Source of the DNA: Verrucomicrobia bacterium IMCC26134
GTDB taxonomy: Bacteria; Verrucomicrobiota; Verrucomicrobiia; Opitutales; Opitutaceae
Direction: 5' to 3'
DNA: 64,000 nt
NCBI GenBank assembly: GCA_000972765.1
Contig: CP011265.1
Span: 3,779,001 to 3,843,000, forward strand
Shown: positions 44,096 through 52,011 of the stretch, piece by piece
Layout of the letters: the number at the start of each line of letters is the position of its first letter
How positions within the stretch are numbered: the stretch's first letter is position 1
Position numbers and translations under genes: made by a program
The notes under the pieces: model-generated
The model's input: only the letters and a program-made list of their open reading frames with translations
Database searches by the model: none
Told to the model about the DNA's origin: nothing

Positions 44096-44544
44096 GAAAA
44101 AATATAACCTAAATTAAACTAAGGCAATTATTTAACTATTTTATTAAGCCAGGGGTATGCGGAGTGTTGACGGTGAATTTTACTGGCTTGGGTTACAGCG
44201 TGCGCAGACGGACAGTTAAGCAGGGACTGCGGCAAAAAATTCAAACAGACTAAGCGATCGTGGGCGTAGGACGTCATTAGGATGTATTAAACTGATATGA
44301 TAATTATAAATTAGCAAGTTTGAAATCTCACTGGTTATACTAGTTATTTATAGGTAAAGGATAGACCCTATTTCAAGGGGCCCCTTTAACCTGAGCTGCT
44401 CCGTTGGTGGCGAGGAGCTAGTTCAAGGCGCTGAGGTCAGAGACAGCGTGCGAACTCCCGATTTTGCACTCAACAGCGCGTCGGTGGTGTAAACGAACGG
44501 GCAGATGCCGGCGTAGCCCCTGCGATAGATTGATCCGGCCGAGT
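44096..44544. other. 449-base intergenic region, no gene recognised
   Basis: The left half is AT-rich and contains the palindromic site at 44297-44310. The right half follows the minus-strand feoA gene. A short open frame with a FeoA-like neighbour exists but has no recognisable similarity to feoB, so I call no remnant. No terminator hairpin with a T run is obvious. Confidence 0.6.
44297..44310. promoter_or_regulatory. AT-rich palindrome upstream of the 2-hydroxyacid dehydrogenase gene
   Basis: ATGATAATTATAAA (minus strand TTTATAATTATCAT) matches TTnATAATTATnAA at all but the last defined position and lies about 202-215 bases before the start at 44095. That distance resembles the two 25-nt elements, but the ACGCTTGA part is missing. 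Confidence 0.4.
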
Positions 44545-44811
44545 TCAAGCTGCCGGAGGGGCCGGCTCGAGCAGGATGTGCTCGGCCTCCGACTTGCGCA
44601 GAGAGAGGCGATAGCCTCGCACCTGGATTTCCAGCGGATCACCCAGAGGAGCGACGCGAATGAGGGTCACGCGGGTGCCCGGCAAGAGTCCCATTTCTCG
44701 TAGGCGGGTGAAAGCGACGCCGGTTGCTGGATAGGCCTTTACCAAGGCGGATGAACCGACGGAGAGCTGCGCAAGGTTGGCGGCAGGAGCGGGCATGGCG
44801 GAGGAGCTCAT
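44545..44811 (-). CDS. feoA: FeoA-domain protein (second of a tandem pair)
   Basis: The protein has 88 residues, the usual size of free FeoA. The SH3-like FeoA pattern is present: LREMGLLPGTRVTLIRVAPLGDPLEIQVRGYRLSLRKSEAEHILL. FeoA is a small cytoplasmic partner of the Fe(II) transporter FeoB. The gene lies 23 bases after the first feoA and should be read from the same promoter. No feoB follows: the next gene downstream on this strand is the hydroxyacid dehydrogenase, 449 bases away. Confidence 0.88.
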   Translation of the reverse strand: MSSSAMPAPAANLAQLSVGSSALVKAYPATGVAFTRLREMGLLPGTRVTLIRVAPLGDPLEIQVRGYRLSLRKSEAEHILLEPAPPAA

Positions 44812-44834
44812 CGGCGAGAGAACAAGGAGCCGGG

Positions 44835-45098
44835 TCAGGCGCGCAGGCCGACGGGCTCGATCAAGATCTGAGCGGCGGCCTCGTGGCTGAGCGCGAGGCG
44901 ACAGCCATTGACTACGCAGATAAAGGGACCGGTGCCGCCAACTTTGGTCACAAACGCCCGTTCGCCAAAGCCCATCTCACGAACACGTTGGCAAAATGAT
45001 GCTTCACCGCTCAACGCGGACACCCGGCCAGACGCACCGGCGGGAAGCTGGCACAAAGGCAGGGACACAGGTTTAGTTTGCGGAGACGAGAAGGACAT
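44835..45098 (-). CDS. feoA: FeoA-domain protein (first of a tandem pair)
   Basis: The protein has 87 residues. It contains FCQRVREMGFGERAFVTKVGGTGPFICVVNGCRLALSHEAAAQIL in FeoA order: the REMG turn and the later GxRLALS strand are clear. It differs enough from the second copy that the pair is an old duplication. A promoter with a Fur-like box lies directly upstream (45119-45167). A tandem feoA pair normally precedes feoB; here it stands without it. Confidence 0.88.
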   Translation of the reverse strand: MSFSSPQTKPVSLPLCQLPAGASGRVSALSGEASFCQRVREMGFGERAFVTKVGGTGPFICVVNGCRLALSHEAAAQILIEPVGLRA

Positions 45099-45118
45099 CG
45101 AGACAGGCGAAATTCAGT

Positions 45119-45167
45119 TGAGACTGAGTTTCACTGTCAACCTATCACTCGTATCGTCTTTGGTCAA
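45119..45167 (-). promoter_or_regulatory. Promoter with Fur-like box before the feoA pair
   Basis: On the minus strand TTGACC (45167-45162) and TAGGTT (45144-45139) are 17 bases apart. Just downstream TGAAACTCAGTCTCA (45133-45119) is a 7-1-7 inverted repeat with 6 of 7 pairs matching and TGA/TCA ends, the layout of a Fur box. It covers the expected transcription start and lies 21 bases before the feoA ATG. Iron repression by Fur is inferred. Confidence 0.55.
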
Positions 45168-45226
45168 AGACCGCGCAAAAATTGACCGGGAGAAAGAGGC
45201 CGAGGCGTTCGGGATCAAGGGATGGG

Positions 45227-46564
45227 TCAGGCGTCCGAGTGGTGAGCGGAGGCATTGGCGGCGGCGGCGAGGGCCTGACCGGCCAGCCAGCCGGTGGTCC
45301 AGGCGGCCTGGAAGTTGAAGCCGCCGGTGATGCCGTCGATATCGAGCAACTCGCCGGCGAAGTGCAGGCCGGGCTGGAGGCGGCTTTCCATCGTTTTGAA
45401 ATCGACCTCGCGCAGACGCACGCCGCCGCAGGTCACAAACTCGTCCTTGTTGAGGCTCTTGCCCTCGACGGTGAAGTCGGCGGCGGCGGCTTGGGCGGCG
45501 AGTTTTTGGAGGTTATCCTTTGAGATGCCGGCCCACTGGGATTCGGGGCTGAGGCCCGGCACGGCGGCGATGAAGCGCTCCCAAAGGCGCGAGGGCATGA
45601 CGAAGGGGTTGGTGTTGACGAGTTGTTTACGCGGGTGGGCGTTCCGCCAGTAAGTGAGCGCGTCGAAAGCCTCGGTTTGGGTGCCTCCAGTCCACGAGAT
45701 GCGCAGGGGGAAGCGGTAGTCACAGGCGGCCAGTTCACGTGCGCCCCAGGCGGAGAGCTTGAGGATGGCCGGACCACTCAAGCCCCAGTGGGTGACGAGC
45801 AGCGGGCCGGTCTCGGCCAGCTTGGTGCCGGGCACGCTGGTGCTGGCGCCGGGCACGGCGACGCCTTCGAGACCACGCAGGCGCGGATCATCGATATGGA
45901 AGGTGAAAAGCGACGCGACCGGCGGCTCAATGCCGTGTCCGAAAGCCTCCGCGATGGTGAGGCCGATGGAGGATTTGTTGCCGCCGGTGGCGAGCAGCAC
46001 GCGATCGAAATGGGACACCGAGTCATCGGTGAAGGTGACGTCAAAGCCGGGGCACCCGGGGGCTGTTTTTCCAGACTCTGCAGCCGGAACCTCGGCGCCG
46101 GCCGCCGCCGGAGTCTCATCAACCATTGATTGACTAGATGTAGTTGCGGCGGCGATGCCGCGCACGCCCATGCTGGTGAAGATTTTAACTCCCGCCTCTT
46201 CGGCGGCGTGGCGCAGGCAGTCGACGATGGTAGCGGAATCGTCGGTATCGGGAAACATGCGGCCGTCGGCCTCGGTCTTCAGGGTGACGCCGCGCTCCGC
46301 AAACCAGGCGATGGTGTCGCGCGGGCCGAAGCGGGTGAAGGGGCCGAGCAGCTCGCGGCTGCCGCGTGGATACCGTTTCACCAGCTCGCGCGGTTCCAGA
46401 CAGGCGTGGGTGACATTGCAGCGTCCGCCGCCGGAGATGCGGACTTTGGCGAGCGGGTGGGCGGTCGCTTCGTAAAGGCACACCCGGGCCTCTGGCGCGG
46501 CCTCGGCGGCAGTGATGGCGGCGAAAAAACCGGCGGCGCCGCCGCCGACTATAAGAATACGCAT
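45227..46564 (-). CDS. YhiN/HI0933-family flavoprotein (NAD(P)/FAD-dependent oxidoreductase)
   Basis: The protein has 445 residues. The ATG at 46564 is chosen because the FAD-binding motif MRILIVGGGAAGFFAA starts there; 24 upstream codons of the open frame have no homologous character. The HI0933 signature KVRISGGGRCNVTHA follows near residue 50. The C-terminal part ends with the flavin-contacting GELLDIDGITGGFNFQAAW. The family is widespread, thought to be a flavoprotein reductase, and its physiological substrate is mostly unknown. A residue stretch near 140-170 is rich in Ala, Pro and Glu and looks like a lineage-specific loop. It is divergent from the exporter genes at 46835 across a 270-base gap. 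Confidence 0.87.
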   Translation of the reverse strand: MRILIVGGGAAGFFAAITAAEAAPEARVCLYEATAHPLAKVRISGGGRCNVTHACLEPRELVKRYPRGSRELLGPFTRFGPRDTIAWFAERGVTLKTEADGRMFPDTDDSATIVDCLRHAAEEAGVKIFTSMGVRGIAAATTSSQSMVDETPAAAGAEVPAAESGKTAPGCPGFDVTFTDDSVSHFDRVLLATGGNKSSIGLTIAEAFGHGIEPPVASLFTFHIDDPRLRGLEGVAVPGASTSVPGTKLAETGPLLVTHWGLSGPAILKLSAWGARELAACDYRFPLRISWTGGTQTEAFDALTYWRNAHPRKQLVNTNPFVMPSRLWERFIAAVPGLSPESQWAGISKDNLQKLAAQAAAADFTVEGKSLNKDEFVTCGGVRLREVDFKTMESRLQPGLHFAGELLDIDGITGGFNFQAAWTTGWLAGQALAAAANASAHHSDA

Positions 46565-46834
46565 GGTTTCGGACACGCATGCACGCTGGGGGCGAGAGTG
46601 GGTCGAGTTGAAGACTAAACGTGCAAGAGACCGCAAATCGCGGACGGAAGGCGCGGGCGGCCTTGGCTCGACACCTCGGCGGCGACGAAATTGTCCATCG
46701 GGGCGGGAGGATTAAATTTTGAGTGTCGTTGACCAAAAAACGCCGATGCTTGGGGTCTACTGATCTGCTATGCTTACGCGCATGACTAAGTTTATCCCTC
46801 TTTACCCGGACTGCCGCCCCGCGGGAGGGGGGGC

Positions 46835-47641
46835 ATGAACGTGGACAAGGTCACGTGGGTGAAAGACGACCAGCGCGAGGTCACGCGTTTGTGCGCGCAG
46901 GCCGGGTTGATGCTGCTCCAGCACGGGGCGGAGAGCGCGTTGGTGGAATCGGTGGTGCGCCGCCTGGGGCTCGCACTGGGCATGGATGCGGTGGAGCTGG
47001 TGTTGCTGGCCAACGGCATCACGCTCACGACGATCCGTGGTGGCGGCTGCCACACCACGGCGCGCAGGAATCTCGATCGCGGCATCAACATGCACGCGGT
47101 CACCGAGGTGCAGCGCACGATGTTGCTCGCCGAGGAAAAGCAGCTGGATGCCGCCGGCGTGGCGCGGCGTCTGGACGGGATTAAACCGTTTCGTTATCCG
47201 CGCTGGCTGGTCTCCGTGATGGTGGGCTTCTCTTGCGCCGCCTTTGCCCGCCTCGGCCTGCTCGCACAAGGAGCCGAGGCCGACCTCGGGACCTATGTGC
47301 TGACTTTTGCGGCGAGCGCGGTGGCGATGCACGTGCGGCAGTGGCTGGCGTCCTTTCAATTCAATCCGCTGGTGAATTTCGCGGTGACAGCGTTCATCGC
47401 CACCTCGATCGCCGCCCAGGGTGTGATCCATGGTTGGGTGGACAGTCCGAAGATCGCGATGTCGGCCTGCGTGTTGCTCTTCGTGCCGGGCTTTCCCTTT
47501 ATCAATGCCGTCTCCGACATGGTCAAAGGCTACATCAACACCGGGATTTCGCGCGGTGTGATGGCGGTGTTGCTTCTGCTCGCCTGTTGCGCCGGCATCG
47601 TGCTGGCGATGACGGTTTGGAACGTGTGGACCTGGCTATGA
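46835..47641 (+). CDS. Threonine/serine exporter, ThrE N-terminal half (YjjP-type, DUF1212)
   Basis: The protein has 268 residues. A soluble N-terminal part (LCAQAGLMLLQHGAESALVESVVRRL) is followed by about five hydrophobic segments from residue 120. This matches the ThrE/YjjP N-terminal family; GINMHAVTEVQR is the conserved loop before the membrane part. A strong ribosome site, GGGAGG, lies before the ATG. The stop overlaps the next ATG by 4 bases, and the partner encoded there supplies the second half of the exporter. Export of threonine/serine, or of another small acid as for YjjPB, is inferred. Confidence 0.85.
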   Translation: MNVDKVTWVKDDQREVTRLCAQAGLMLLQHGAESALVESVVRRLGLALGMDAVELVLLANGITLTTIRGGGCHTTARRNLDRGINMHAVTEVQRTMLLAEEKQLDAAGVARRLDGIKPFRYPRWLVSVMVGFSCAAFARLGLLAQGAEADLGTYVLTFAASAVAMHVRQWLASFQFNPLVNFAVTAFIATSIAAQGVIHGWVDSPKIAMSACVLLFVPGFPFINAVSDMVKGYINTGISRGVMAVLLLLACCAGIVLAMTVWNVWTWL

Positions 47642-48120
47642 ATCCCCTGATCACCCTCTTGCAAGACTTCGGCCTGGCGGCGGTGCCGGCGGTGGGCTTC
47701 GCCATGATTTTCAACGTGCCTAAACCGGCCTTGAAATACTGTGCGCTGGCCGGCGCGATCGGGCATGCACTGCGTTTTGCCCTGACTAAACCCAGCCTTC
47801 CCTGGATCGGTCCGCTGCCGATCGAACTGGCGACGCTTATCGCCGCCGGAGTGGTGAGTGTGATCGGCATCTACTGGGCGCAAAAGTGGCGGGCCCACCC
47901 GAAGGTCTTCACCGTGGCGGCCATGATACCGATGGTTCCCGGTGTGTATGCGTTCACCGCGCTGCTCGCGTTGGTGGAGATCGAGCGCAAGGGCTACTCG
48001 GAGGCGCTGCTCCGCACCGCGTTGGACAACGGCCTGCGGGCTTTTTTCATCATCGCGGCGCTGGCGGTCGGGCTCGCGTTGCCCGGACTGCTTTTCTACC
48101 GCCGCAAGCCCGTGGTGTGA
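47638..48120 (+). CDS. Threonine/serine exporter, C-terminal half (YjjB-type, DUF3815)
   Basis: The protein has 160 residues. The ATG at 47638 overlaps the stop of its partner (ATGA). Four to five membrane segments are visible, with the conserved IPMVPGVYAF motif of the ThrE_2/YjjB family. In one-gene systems the two halves are fused; here they are split but translationally coupled. It converges with pdxH at its 3' end, 29 bases away. Confidence 0.85.
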   Translation: MNPLITLLQDFGLAAVPAVGFAMIFNVPKPALKYCALAGAIGHALRFALTKPSLPWIGPLPIELATLIAAGVVSVIGIYWAQKWRAHPKVFTVAAMIPMVPGVYAFTALLALVEIERKGYSEALLRTALDNGLRAFFIIAALAVGLALPGLLFYRRKPVV

Positions 48121-48149
48121 GGCGGCGTGTGCGGTCGCCGAAGCCCCGC

Positions 48150-48728
48150 CTAAGGCTGGAGCATGACGTGGGACCAGGGTGCATCGGGCGCGGTGCGGGT
48201 GAATAGCTCGCGGTCGTGCATGCGGAAGGGTTTTTCCGACCAGAGCTCGATGCGATCGGGCACGACGCGAAAGCCCGACCAGTGCGGCGGTCGCGGCACG
48301 CGCCCGCGCGGGTGGCGGAGCATGGTGGCGGCGACGGCGCGTTCGAGTTCGCTGCCGCGCAGGGGCTTCGATTGTTTGGAGGCCCAGGCTCCGATGCGAC
48401 TCAGGTAGGGGCGGGAATCGAAGTAGCTGTCCGCTTCGTCATCCGTGACCGCTTTGACAAGGCCCGAGACGCGCACCTGCCGGCCGGGAGGGTTCCAGTA
48501 AAAACAAAGTTCCGCGCGCGGATGGGCGCGGAGCGCGACGGCTTTTGGGCTGTCGAGATTGGTGTAGAAGACGAAACCGTGTTCGTCGGCGTGTTTCAGC
48601 AACACCATGCGCACCTCGGGAAAGCCCTCTGGGTTGACGGTGGCCAGCGCCATCGCGCCCGGTTCCTGCACGCCATGGCGGGCGGCGTCCGCATGCCATT
48701 TTTGAAAAGTGATAAGTGGGTCGATCAT
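48150..48728 (-). CDS. pdxH: Pyridoxamine 5'-phosphate oxidase
   Basis: The protein has 192 residues, slightly shorter than the usual 200-218 because the N terminus is trimmed. It makes pyridoxal 5'-phosphate from pyridoxine or pyridoxamine phosphate using FMN. Seen: PGAMALATVNPEGFPEVRMVLLK, GFVFYTNLDSPKA, LCFYWNPPGRQVRVSG, the YFDSRPYLSRIGAWAS stretch and the C-terminal IELWSEKPFRMHDR. All are core PdxH motifs in the right order. It converges with the exporter pair and stands alone. A minus-strand start further upstream is not supported. Confidence 0.92.
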   Translation of the reverse strand: MIDPLITFQKWHADAARHGVQEPGAMALATVNPEGFPEVRMVLLKHADEHGFVFYTNLDSPKAVALRAHPRAELCFYWNPPGRQVRVSGLVKAVTDDEADSYFDSRPYLSRIGAWASKQSKPLRGSELERAVAATMLRHPRGRVPRPPHWSGFRVVPDRIELWSEKPFRMHDRELFTRTAPDAPWSHVMLQP

Positions 48729-48839
48729 GGCCCAGCATAATCGAATGGGTGGGGCTTTGCTGCGCAGGGTTTGGCGCGGGCTGCGCGTTGAGTGTCTTTT
48801 ACGATTGGTAAGGGCGGCTTATTGCCCTAGCGCTCGGGC

Positions 48840-49253
48840 ATGAACACGAGTCGAACCGTGCCGGTGGTATGCGCGTTGATCGAGGACGCCGAAGGTCGGG
48901 TGCTGGTCGCGCAACGGCCCGCGCACAAGCATCTTGGCGGACTCTGGGAGTTTCCCGGCGGCAAGATCGAGTCCGGCGAGACGTCTGAGGCGGCCTTGCG
49001 CCGAGAGATCGCCGAGGAGCTGGGATGCGAGATCGAGGTCGGGGCGGCGCTGGCGGCGGTGCGGCATGAGTATGCCGAAGTGACCATCGAGTTGCGGCCC
49101 TATGTGGCGCGATTGGCCGGCGGGAGCATGCCTCCGGAGAGGCGGGAGCACCAGGCCTTGCGCTGGGTGACGGCGGCGGAGCTGGCGCGCCTGCCCATGC
49201 CGGAGGCGGACGCGCCCATCCTGGTGGAATGGACGGCGTTGCGGCAGACTTGA
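48840..49253 (+). CDS. mutT: Nudix hydrolase, MutT/8-oxo-dGTP diphosphatase-like
   Basis: The protein has 137 residues, the typical MutT length. The Nudix box runs from GKIESGETSEAALRREIAEELG, split as GKIESGE, REIAEE and LG with all catalytic Glu residues. It begins VVCALIEDAEGRVLVAQRP and contains GGLWEFPGGK, as in MutT proteins that clean oxidised dGTP from the nucleotide pool. The C-terminal part EHQALRWVTAAELARLPMPEAD also agrees. It lies 111 bases from the divergent pdxH gene and 135 before tmRNA. The symbol is by similarity; other MutT-like dinucleotide hydrolases cannot be excluded. Confidence 0.82.
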   Translation: MNTSRTVPVVCALIEDAEGRVLVAQRPAHKHLGGLWEFPGGKIESGETSEAALRREIAEELGCEIEVGAALAAVRHEYAEVTIELRPYVARLAGGSMPPERREHQALRWVTAAELARLPMPEADAPILVEWTALRQT

Positions 49254-49388
49254 TCCGTATCATGACGAAGGGATGCGAAGGGGCGCTTGCAAACGCGGGC
49301 GGGGTGGGCGATGCTTGCTCTTCGTTCTTTCAGATCGTCAGCTCGTCTCGCCCTCACGGGTGAGACTCCCGAAGATCTCCCAAACTTT

Positions 49389-49744
49389 GGGGGTGTTCTG
49401 GATTCGACCCTTGGTTGGAGTGCATGGCTGCCCTCCGCGAGTGAAGGCCTCGCGTAAATCATCCTTCACAAAAAACATAAACGGCACCTACGAAGAAATG
49501 CCCCTCGCCGCCTAAGTGCGGTGACGATCTCCCAGCGACGTCCACTAGCTGATGAGATCGACGACAGTGGACATAACGCCCAGAGCCACCCGCGGTGTGG
49601 GCGTCGTATCTTCGATCCGGGGGTTAGTTGACGACATTGCGCGTGCAGTCGCGGGTCGGCGGCGAATTTAAAACGGCACTATGAGGGTAGGCGCTGTGTG
49701 CGAAGGTCAGGGGGACGCGGGTTCAACTCCCGCCACCTCCACCA
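49389..49744 (+). ncRNA. ssrA: Transfer-messenger RNA
   Basis: The 5' end GGGGGTG (49389-49395) pairs with CACCTCC (49734-49740), followed by discriminator A and CCA at 49742-49744. Directly after the 5' acceptor strand comes TTCTGGATTCGAC, the conserved tmRNA start, and near the 3' end GGTTCAACTCCC is the T-arm. The tag reading frame ends in NGTYEEMPLAA and TAA at 49513-49515; the resume codon is not clear to me. The RNA rescues stalled ribosomes by tagging proteins for proteolysis. Length is 356 nt, normal for one-piece tmRNA. A terminator follows at 49760. Confidence 0.95.
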
Positions 49745-49759
49745 CTTGAACGACAGACG

Positions 49760-49796
49760 GCCGCGCGGTCCTTGAATGGGCCGCGCGGCTTTTTTG
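49760..49796 (+). terminator. Rho-independent terminator of ssrA
   Basis: GCCGCGCGG (49760-49768) pairs with CCGCGCGGC (49781-49789) and a run of T follows, 16 bases after the tmRNA CCA end. Confidence 0.88.
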
Positions 49797-49902
49797 TGCC
49801 TACGGGCCCCTCTAACCGCCAGAGGGGCCGCGCGCGCATGCTTTCAAAGGGAGCCCTGATCTGAGGTTGAGGGTGAGACTGGCATAGGCTTGGGTGCGAT
49901 GC

Positions 49903-50322
49903 ATGGATAACAACGCAGGGCCGGTGCTGCTTTATGACGGCGAGTGCGGGTTGTGCCGCGCCCTGATGCGGTTGCTGCTGCGCTTGGATCACCGAGGAAA
50001 GTTGCGGTTCTCCGCGCTGCAGGGACGATTTGCCCAAGCGACCCTGCGCCGCCTGGGTTTGCCCGCCGAGGATTTCGACAGCCTGGTCTTTTTGCCGGAG
50101 GCCGCCGGGTCAGAGTATCATTTGAAGACGGACGGTGTGATTGCGGTGCTGAGCTTGCTTGGCGGCTTTTGGCGGCTTTTGGGCGCGGTGTTCGGCGTGG
50201 TGCCGTCGAGCTGGCGCGATGACGTTTATCGTGGTGTGGCGAAGGTGCGATACCGGCTGATGGGGCGCCGGGATGCGGCGACACATGTCGACCCGCGCTT
50301 TGCGGACCGCTTTATCGACTAG
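49903..50322 (+). CDS. DCC-family (DUF393) thioredoxin-like protein
   Basis: The protein has 139 residues from the ATG at 49903; a GTG nine bases earlier is possible. The family mark YDGECGLCRALM sits at the N terminus (D-x-x-C-x-x-C), followed by RFSALQG and SLVFLPE. The DCC family (YuxK type) is thought to act as a thiol-disulfide oxidoreductase; its substrates are unknown. The last 11 bases overlap the convergent aminotransferase gene on the other strand. Confidence 0.85.
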   Translation: MDNNAGPVLLYDGECGLCRALMRLLLRLDHRGKLRFSALQGRFAQATLRRLGLPAEDFDSLVFLPEAAGSEYHLKTDGVIAVLSLLGGFWRLLGAVFGVVPSSWRDDVYRGVAKVRYRLMGRRDAATHVDPRFADRFID

Positions 50323-51481
50323 GCGCGGCGGCGACCGCCACCGCCATGCGGCGGAGGGCCTCGTCGAGGGTGGCGCGGGGGCAGCCGAAGTTGAGCCGCA
50401 CGTAGTCGCTGCGCGGAGCGCCGAAAAAGGCGCCGTCGCTCAGGCCCACGCCATGAGCCTCGAAATGGGCGATGGGATCGGCCAGCCCGAGGGCGGAAAC
50501 ATTTAGCCAGGCAAGGTAGGTGGCCTCGATGGGCGCTTCGATGCGCACACCGGGAAGGGTTTTTCCGAGGCTGGCGAAGAGGTGGTCGCGGTTGGCGCGG
50601 AGGGTGGCGAGCAGGGCCTGGCGCCAGTCTTCGCTGTCGCGGTAGGCGGCCTCGCAGGCGGTGAAGCCCAGGCAGGTGACCTCGGCGACGATGCCGGCGG
50701 TGGCGCGCACGAAACGGGCGCGTAGGGCGGAGTCGGGGATGATGGCGAAGGAAGTGCCGAGGCCGGGGACATTATAGGTCTTGCTCGGGGCCATGAGCGT
50801 GACGGTGCGTGCGGCGTGTTCGGGCGCGACCAGCGCGGTGGGCAGGTGGGGCAGCGCCGGGTCCAGGATGAGGTCGCAGTGGATCTCGTCGGAGCAGAGA
50901 ACGAGGTCGTGGCGGGCGCAGAAATCGGCGATGCGCACGAGCTCGTCGCGACGGAAAACACGGGCGAGCGGGTTGTGCGGGTTGCAAAGAAAGAAGAGCT
51001 TCGTGCGCGGGGTGACGGCGCGTTCAAGGGCGTCCCAGTCGATCTCCCAGCGGGCGGCGGAGGAGTTGAGCACGAAGGGGACGGTGACGGACACCCGGCC
51101 GGAATTTTTCGGGGCCGTCATGAAAGGCGGATACACGGGGGTGAGGCAAAGCACTTCTTCGCCAGCGGAGGCGAAGGCCTGGGCGGTGACATTGAGGCCG
51201 CAAACCAGGCCCGGCAGCCAGACGATCCAAGACGGGTCGATGGACCAGCCGTAGCGGGAGGCGAGGGCATTGACCACGGCATCCACGGTGGATTTGACGG
51301 GGCGGGCGTAGCCGAAAACACCGTCGGCGACGCGCCGGTGAAGGGCGTCGATGATGGCGGGCGAGGCGCGGAAATCCATGTCGGCGACCCACAGGGGCAG
51401 GATGTCGCGACCGGCGTATTTCTGCCATTTTTGAGAATCGGTGCCGAGGCGGGGAAGGATGGTGTCGAAGTCGAATTGCAT
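50312..51481 (-). CDS. MalY/PatB-family PLP-dependent aminotransferase (cystathionine beta-lyase-like)
   Basis: The protein has 389 residues. The ATG at 51481 (MQFDFDTILPRLGTDSQKW) matches the family N terminus; the open frame extends 75 codons further but that part has no family character and runs into the insertion element. Fold-type I features: WVADMDFRASPAI, CNPHNPLARVF, SDEIHCDLIL and the PLP lysine in MAPSKTYNVPGL. MalY/PatB proteins cleave C-S bonds of cystathionine or cysteine conjugates, giving pyruvate, ammonia and a thiol. An in vivo role in methionine synthesis or sulfur recycling is inferred. It converges on the DCC gene with an 11-base overlap. Confidence 0.85.
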   Translation of the reverse strand: MQFDFDTILPRLGTDSQKWQKYAGRDILPLWVADMDFRASPAIIDALHRRVADGVFGYARPVKSTVDAVVNALASRYGWSIDPSWIVWLPGLVCGLNVTAQAFASAGEEVLCLTPVYPPFMTAPKNSGRVSVTVPFVLNSSAARWEIDWDALERAVTPRTKLFFLCNPHNPLARVFRRDELVRIADFCARHDLVLCSDEIHCDLILDPALPHLPTALVAPEHAARTVTLMAPSKTYNVPGLGTSFAIIPDSALRARFVRATAGIVAEVTCLGFTACEAAYRDSEDWRQALLATLRANRDHLFASLGKTLPGVRIEAPIEATYLAWLNVSALGLADPIAHFEAHGVGLSDGAFFGAPRSDYVRLNFGCPRATLDEALRRMAVAVAAAPSR

Positions 51482-51669
51482 GGCCGGGCGGGCAGAGTGG
51501 GCGAGGGCGCGGCGGGCTGCACGCGCAATTTGGGACGAGCTTGCGCAAGGGTGGGACAGGAGGCGGACAACTTTGCGCAGGGTGAGACGGAAGGAATTTT
51601 GCAAGATGCTACTGTGAGGTTGCCCCGAATCGACGGACACGAGTTGAGCCACTAAAGAAAGACTCAACG

Positions 51670-52011
51670 ATGAAAGAACAAAAGCAGACAGGAATGAAGC
51701 CACCAAGGCACGACGAAGCGTTTCGTCAGCAAGCAGTGCGCATGTGGAAGCAAAGCGGGAGGTCAGCGGAGCTGACTGCCCGGGAGCTGGGAATCAGTGT
51801 GTTTCAGCTCTACGACTGGAATCGGACGGGGCAGCCAGCCCGGGCCGCCGGGCTGGCTGCCCCGTCCGATAGCAAGGAGGTGTTGCAGGCCGAGAACGAA
51901 CGACTGCGGCAAGAGCTGGCGAGGATCACCGAGCAGAGGGACATCCTAAAAAAAGCTGCGGGCATCCTCTCCGAACCATCGCACAGCGGTATGCCCGGAT
52001 TAAAGCGATGA
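51670..52011 (+). CDS. IS3-family transposase OrfA
   Basis: The protein has 113 residues. It has an N-terminal helix-turn-helix (DEAFRQQAVRMWKQSGRSAELTARELG, matched by ISVFQLYDW) and a C-terminal leucine-zipper-like helix (LQAENERLRQELARITEQRDIL). OrfA binds the element ends and helps OrfB. A run of seven A (51948-51954) in the LKK codons is the expected -1 slippage point; the -1 frame stays open into orfB, so a fused OrfAB transposase can be made. Confidence 0.9.
   Translation: MKEQKQTGMKPPRHDEAFRQQAVRMWKQSGRSAELTARELGISVFQLYDWNRTGQPARAAGLAAPSDSKEVLQAENERLRQELARITEQRDILKKAAGILSEPSHSGMPGLKR

Noticed and set aside
44418..44642. Remnant of feoB downstream of the feoA pair
   Set aside because: The short frames here show neither the G-domain motifs nor the membrane patterns of FeoB.
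49273..49515. Short protein-coding gene ending in NGTYEEMPLAA
   Set aside because: It is the tag frame inside the tmRNA, as shown by the acceptor stem and T-arm on both sides.
51482..51706. 75-codon N-terminal extension of the MalY-like protein
   Set aside because: It runs across the insertion-element end and has no family similarity; the family N terminus begins at the ATG at 51481.
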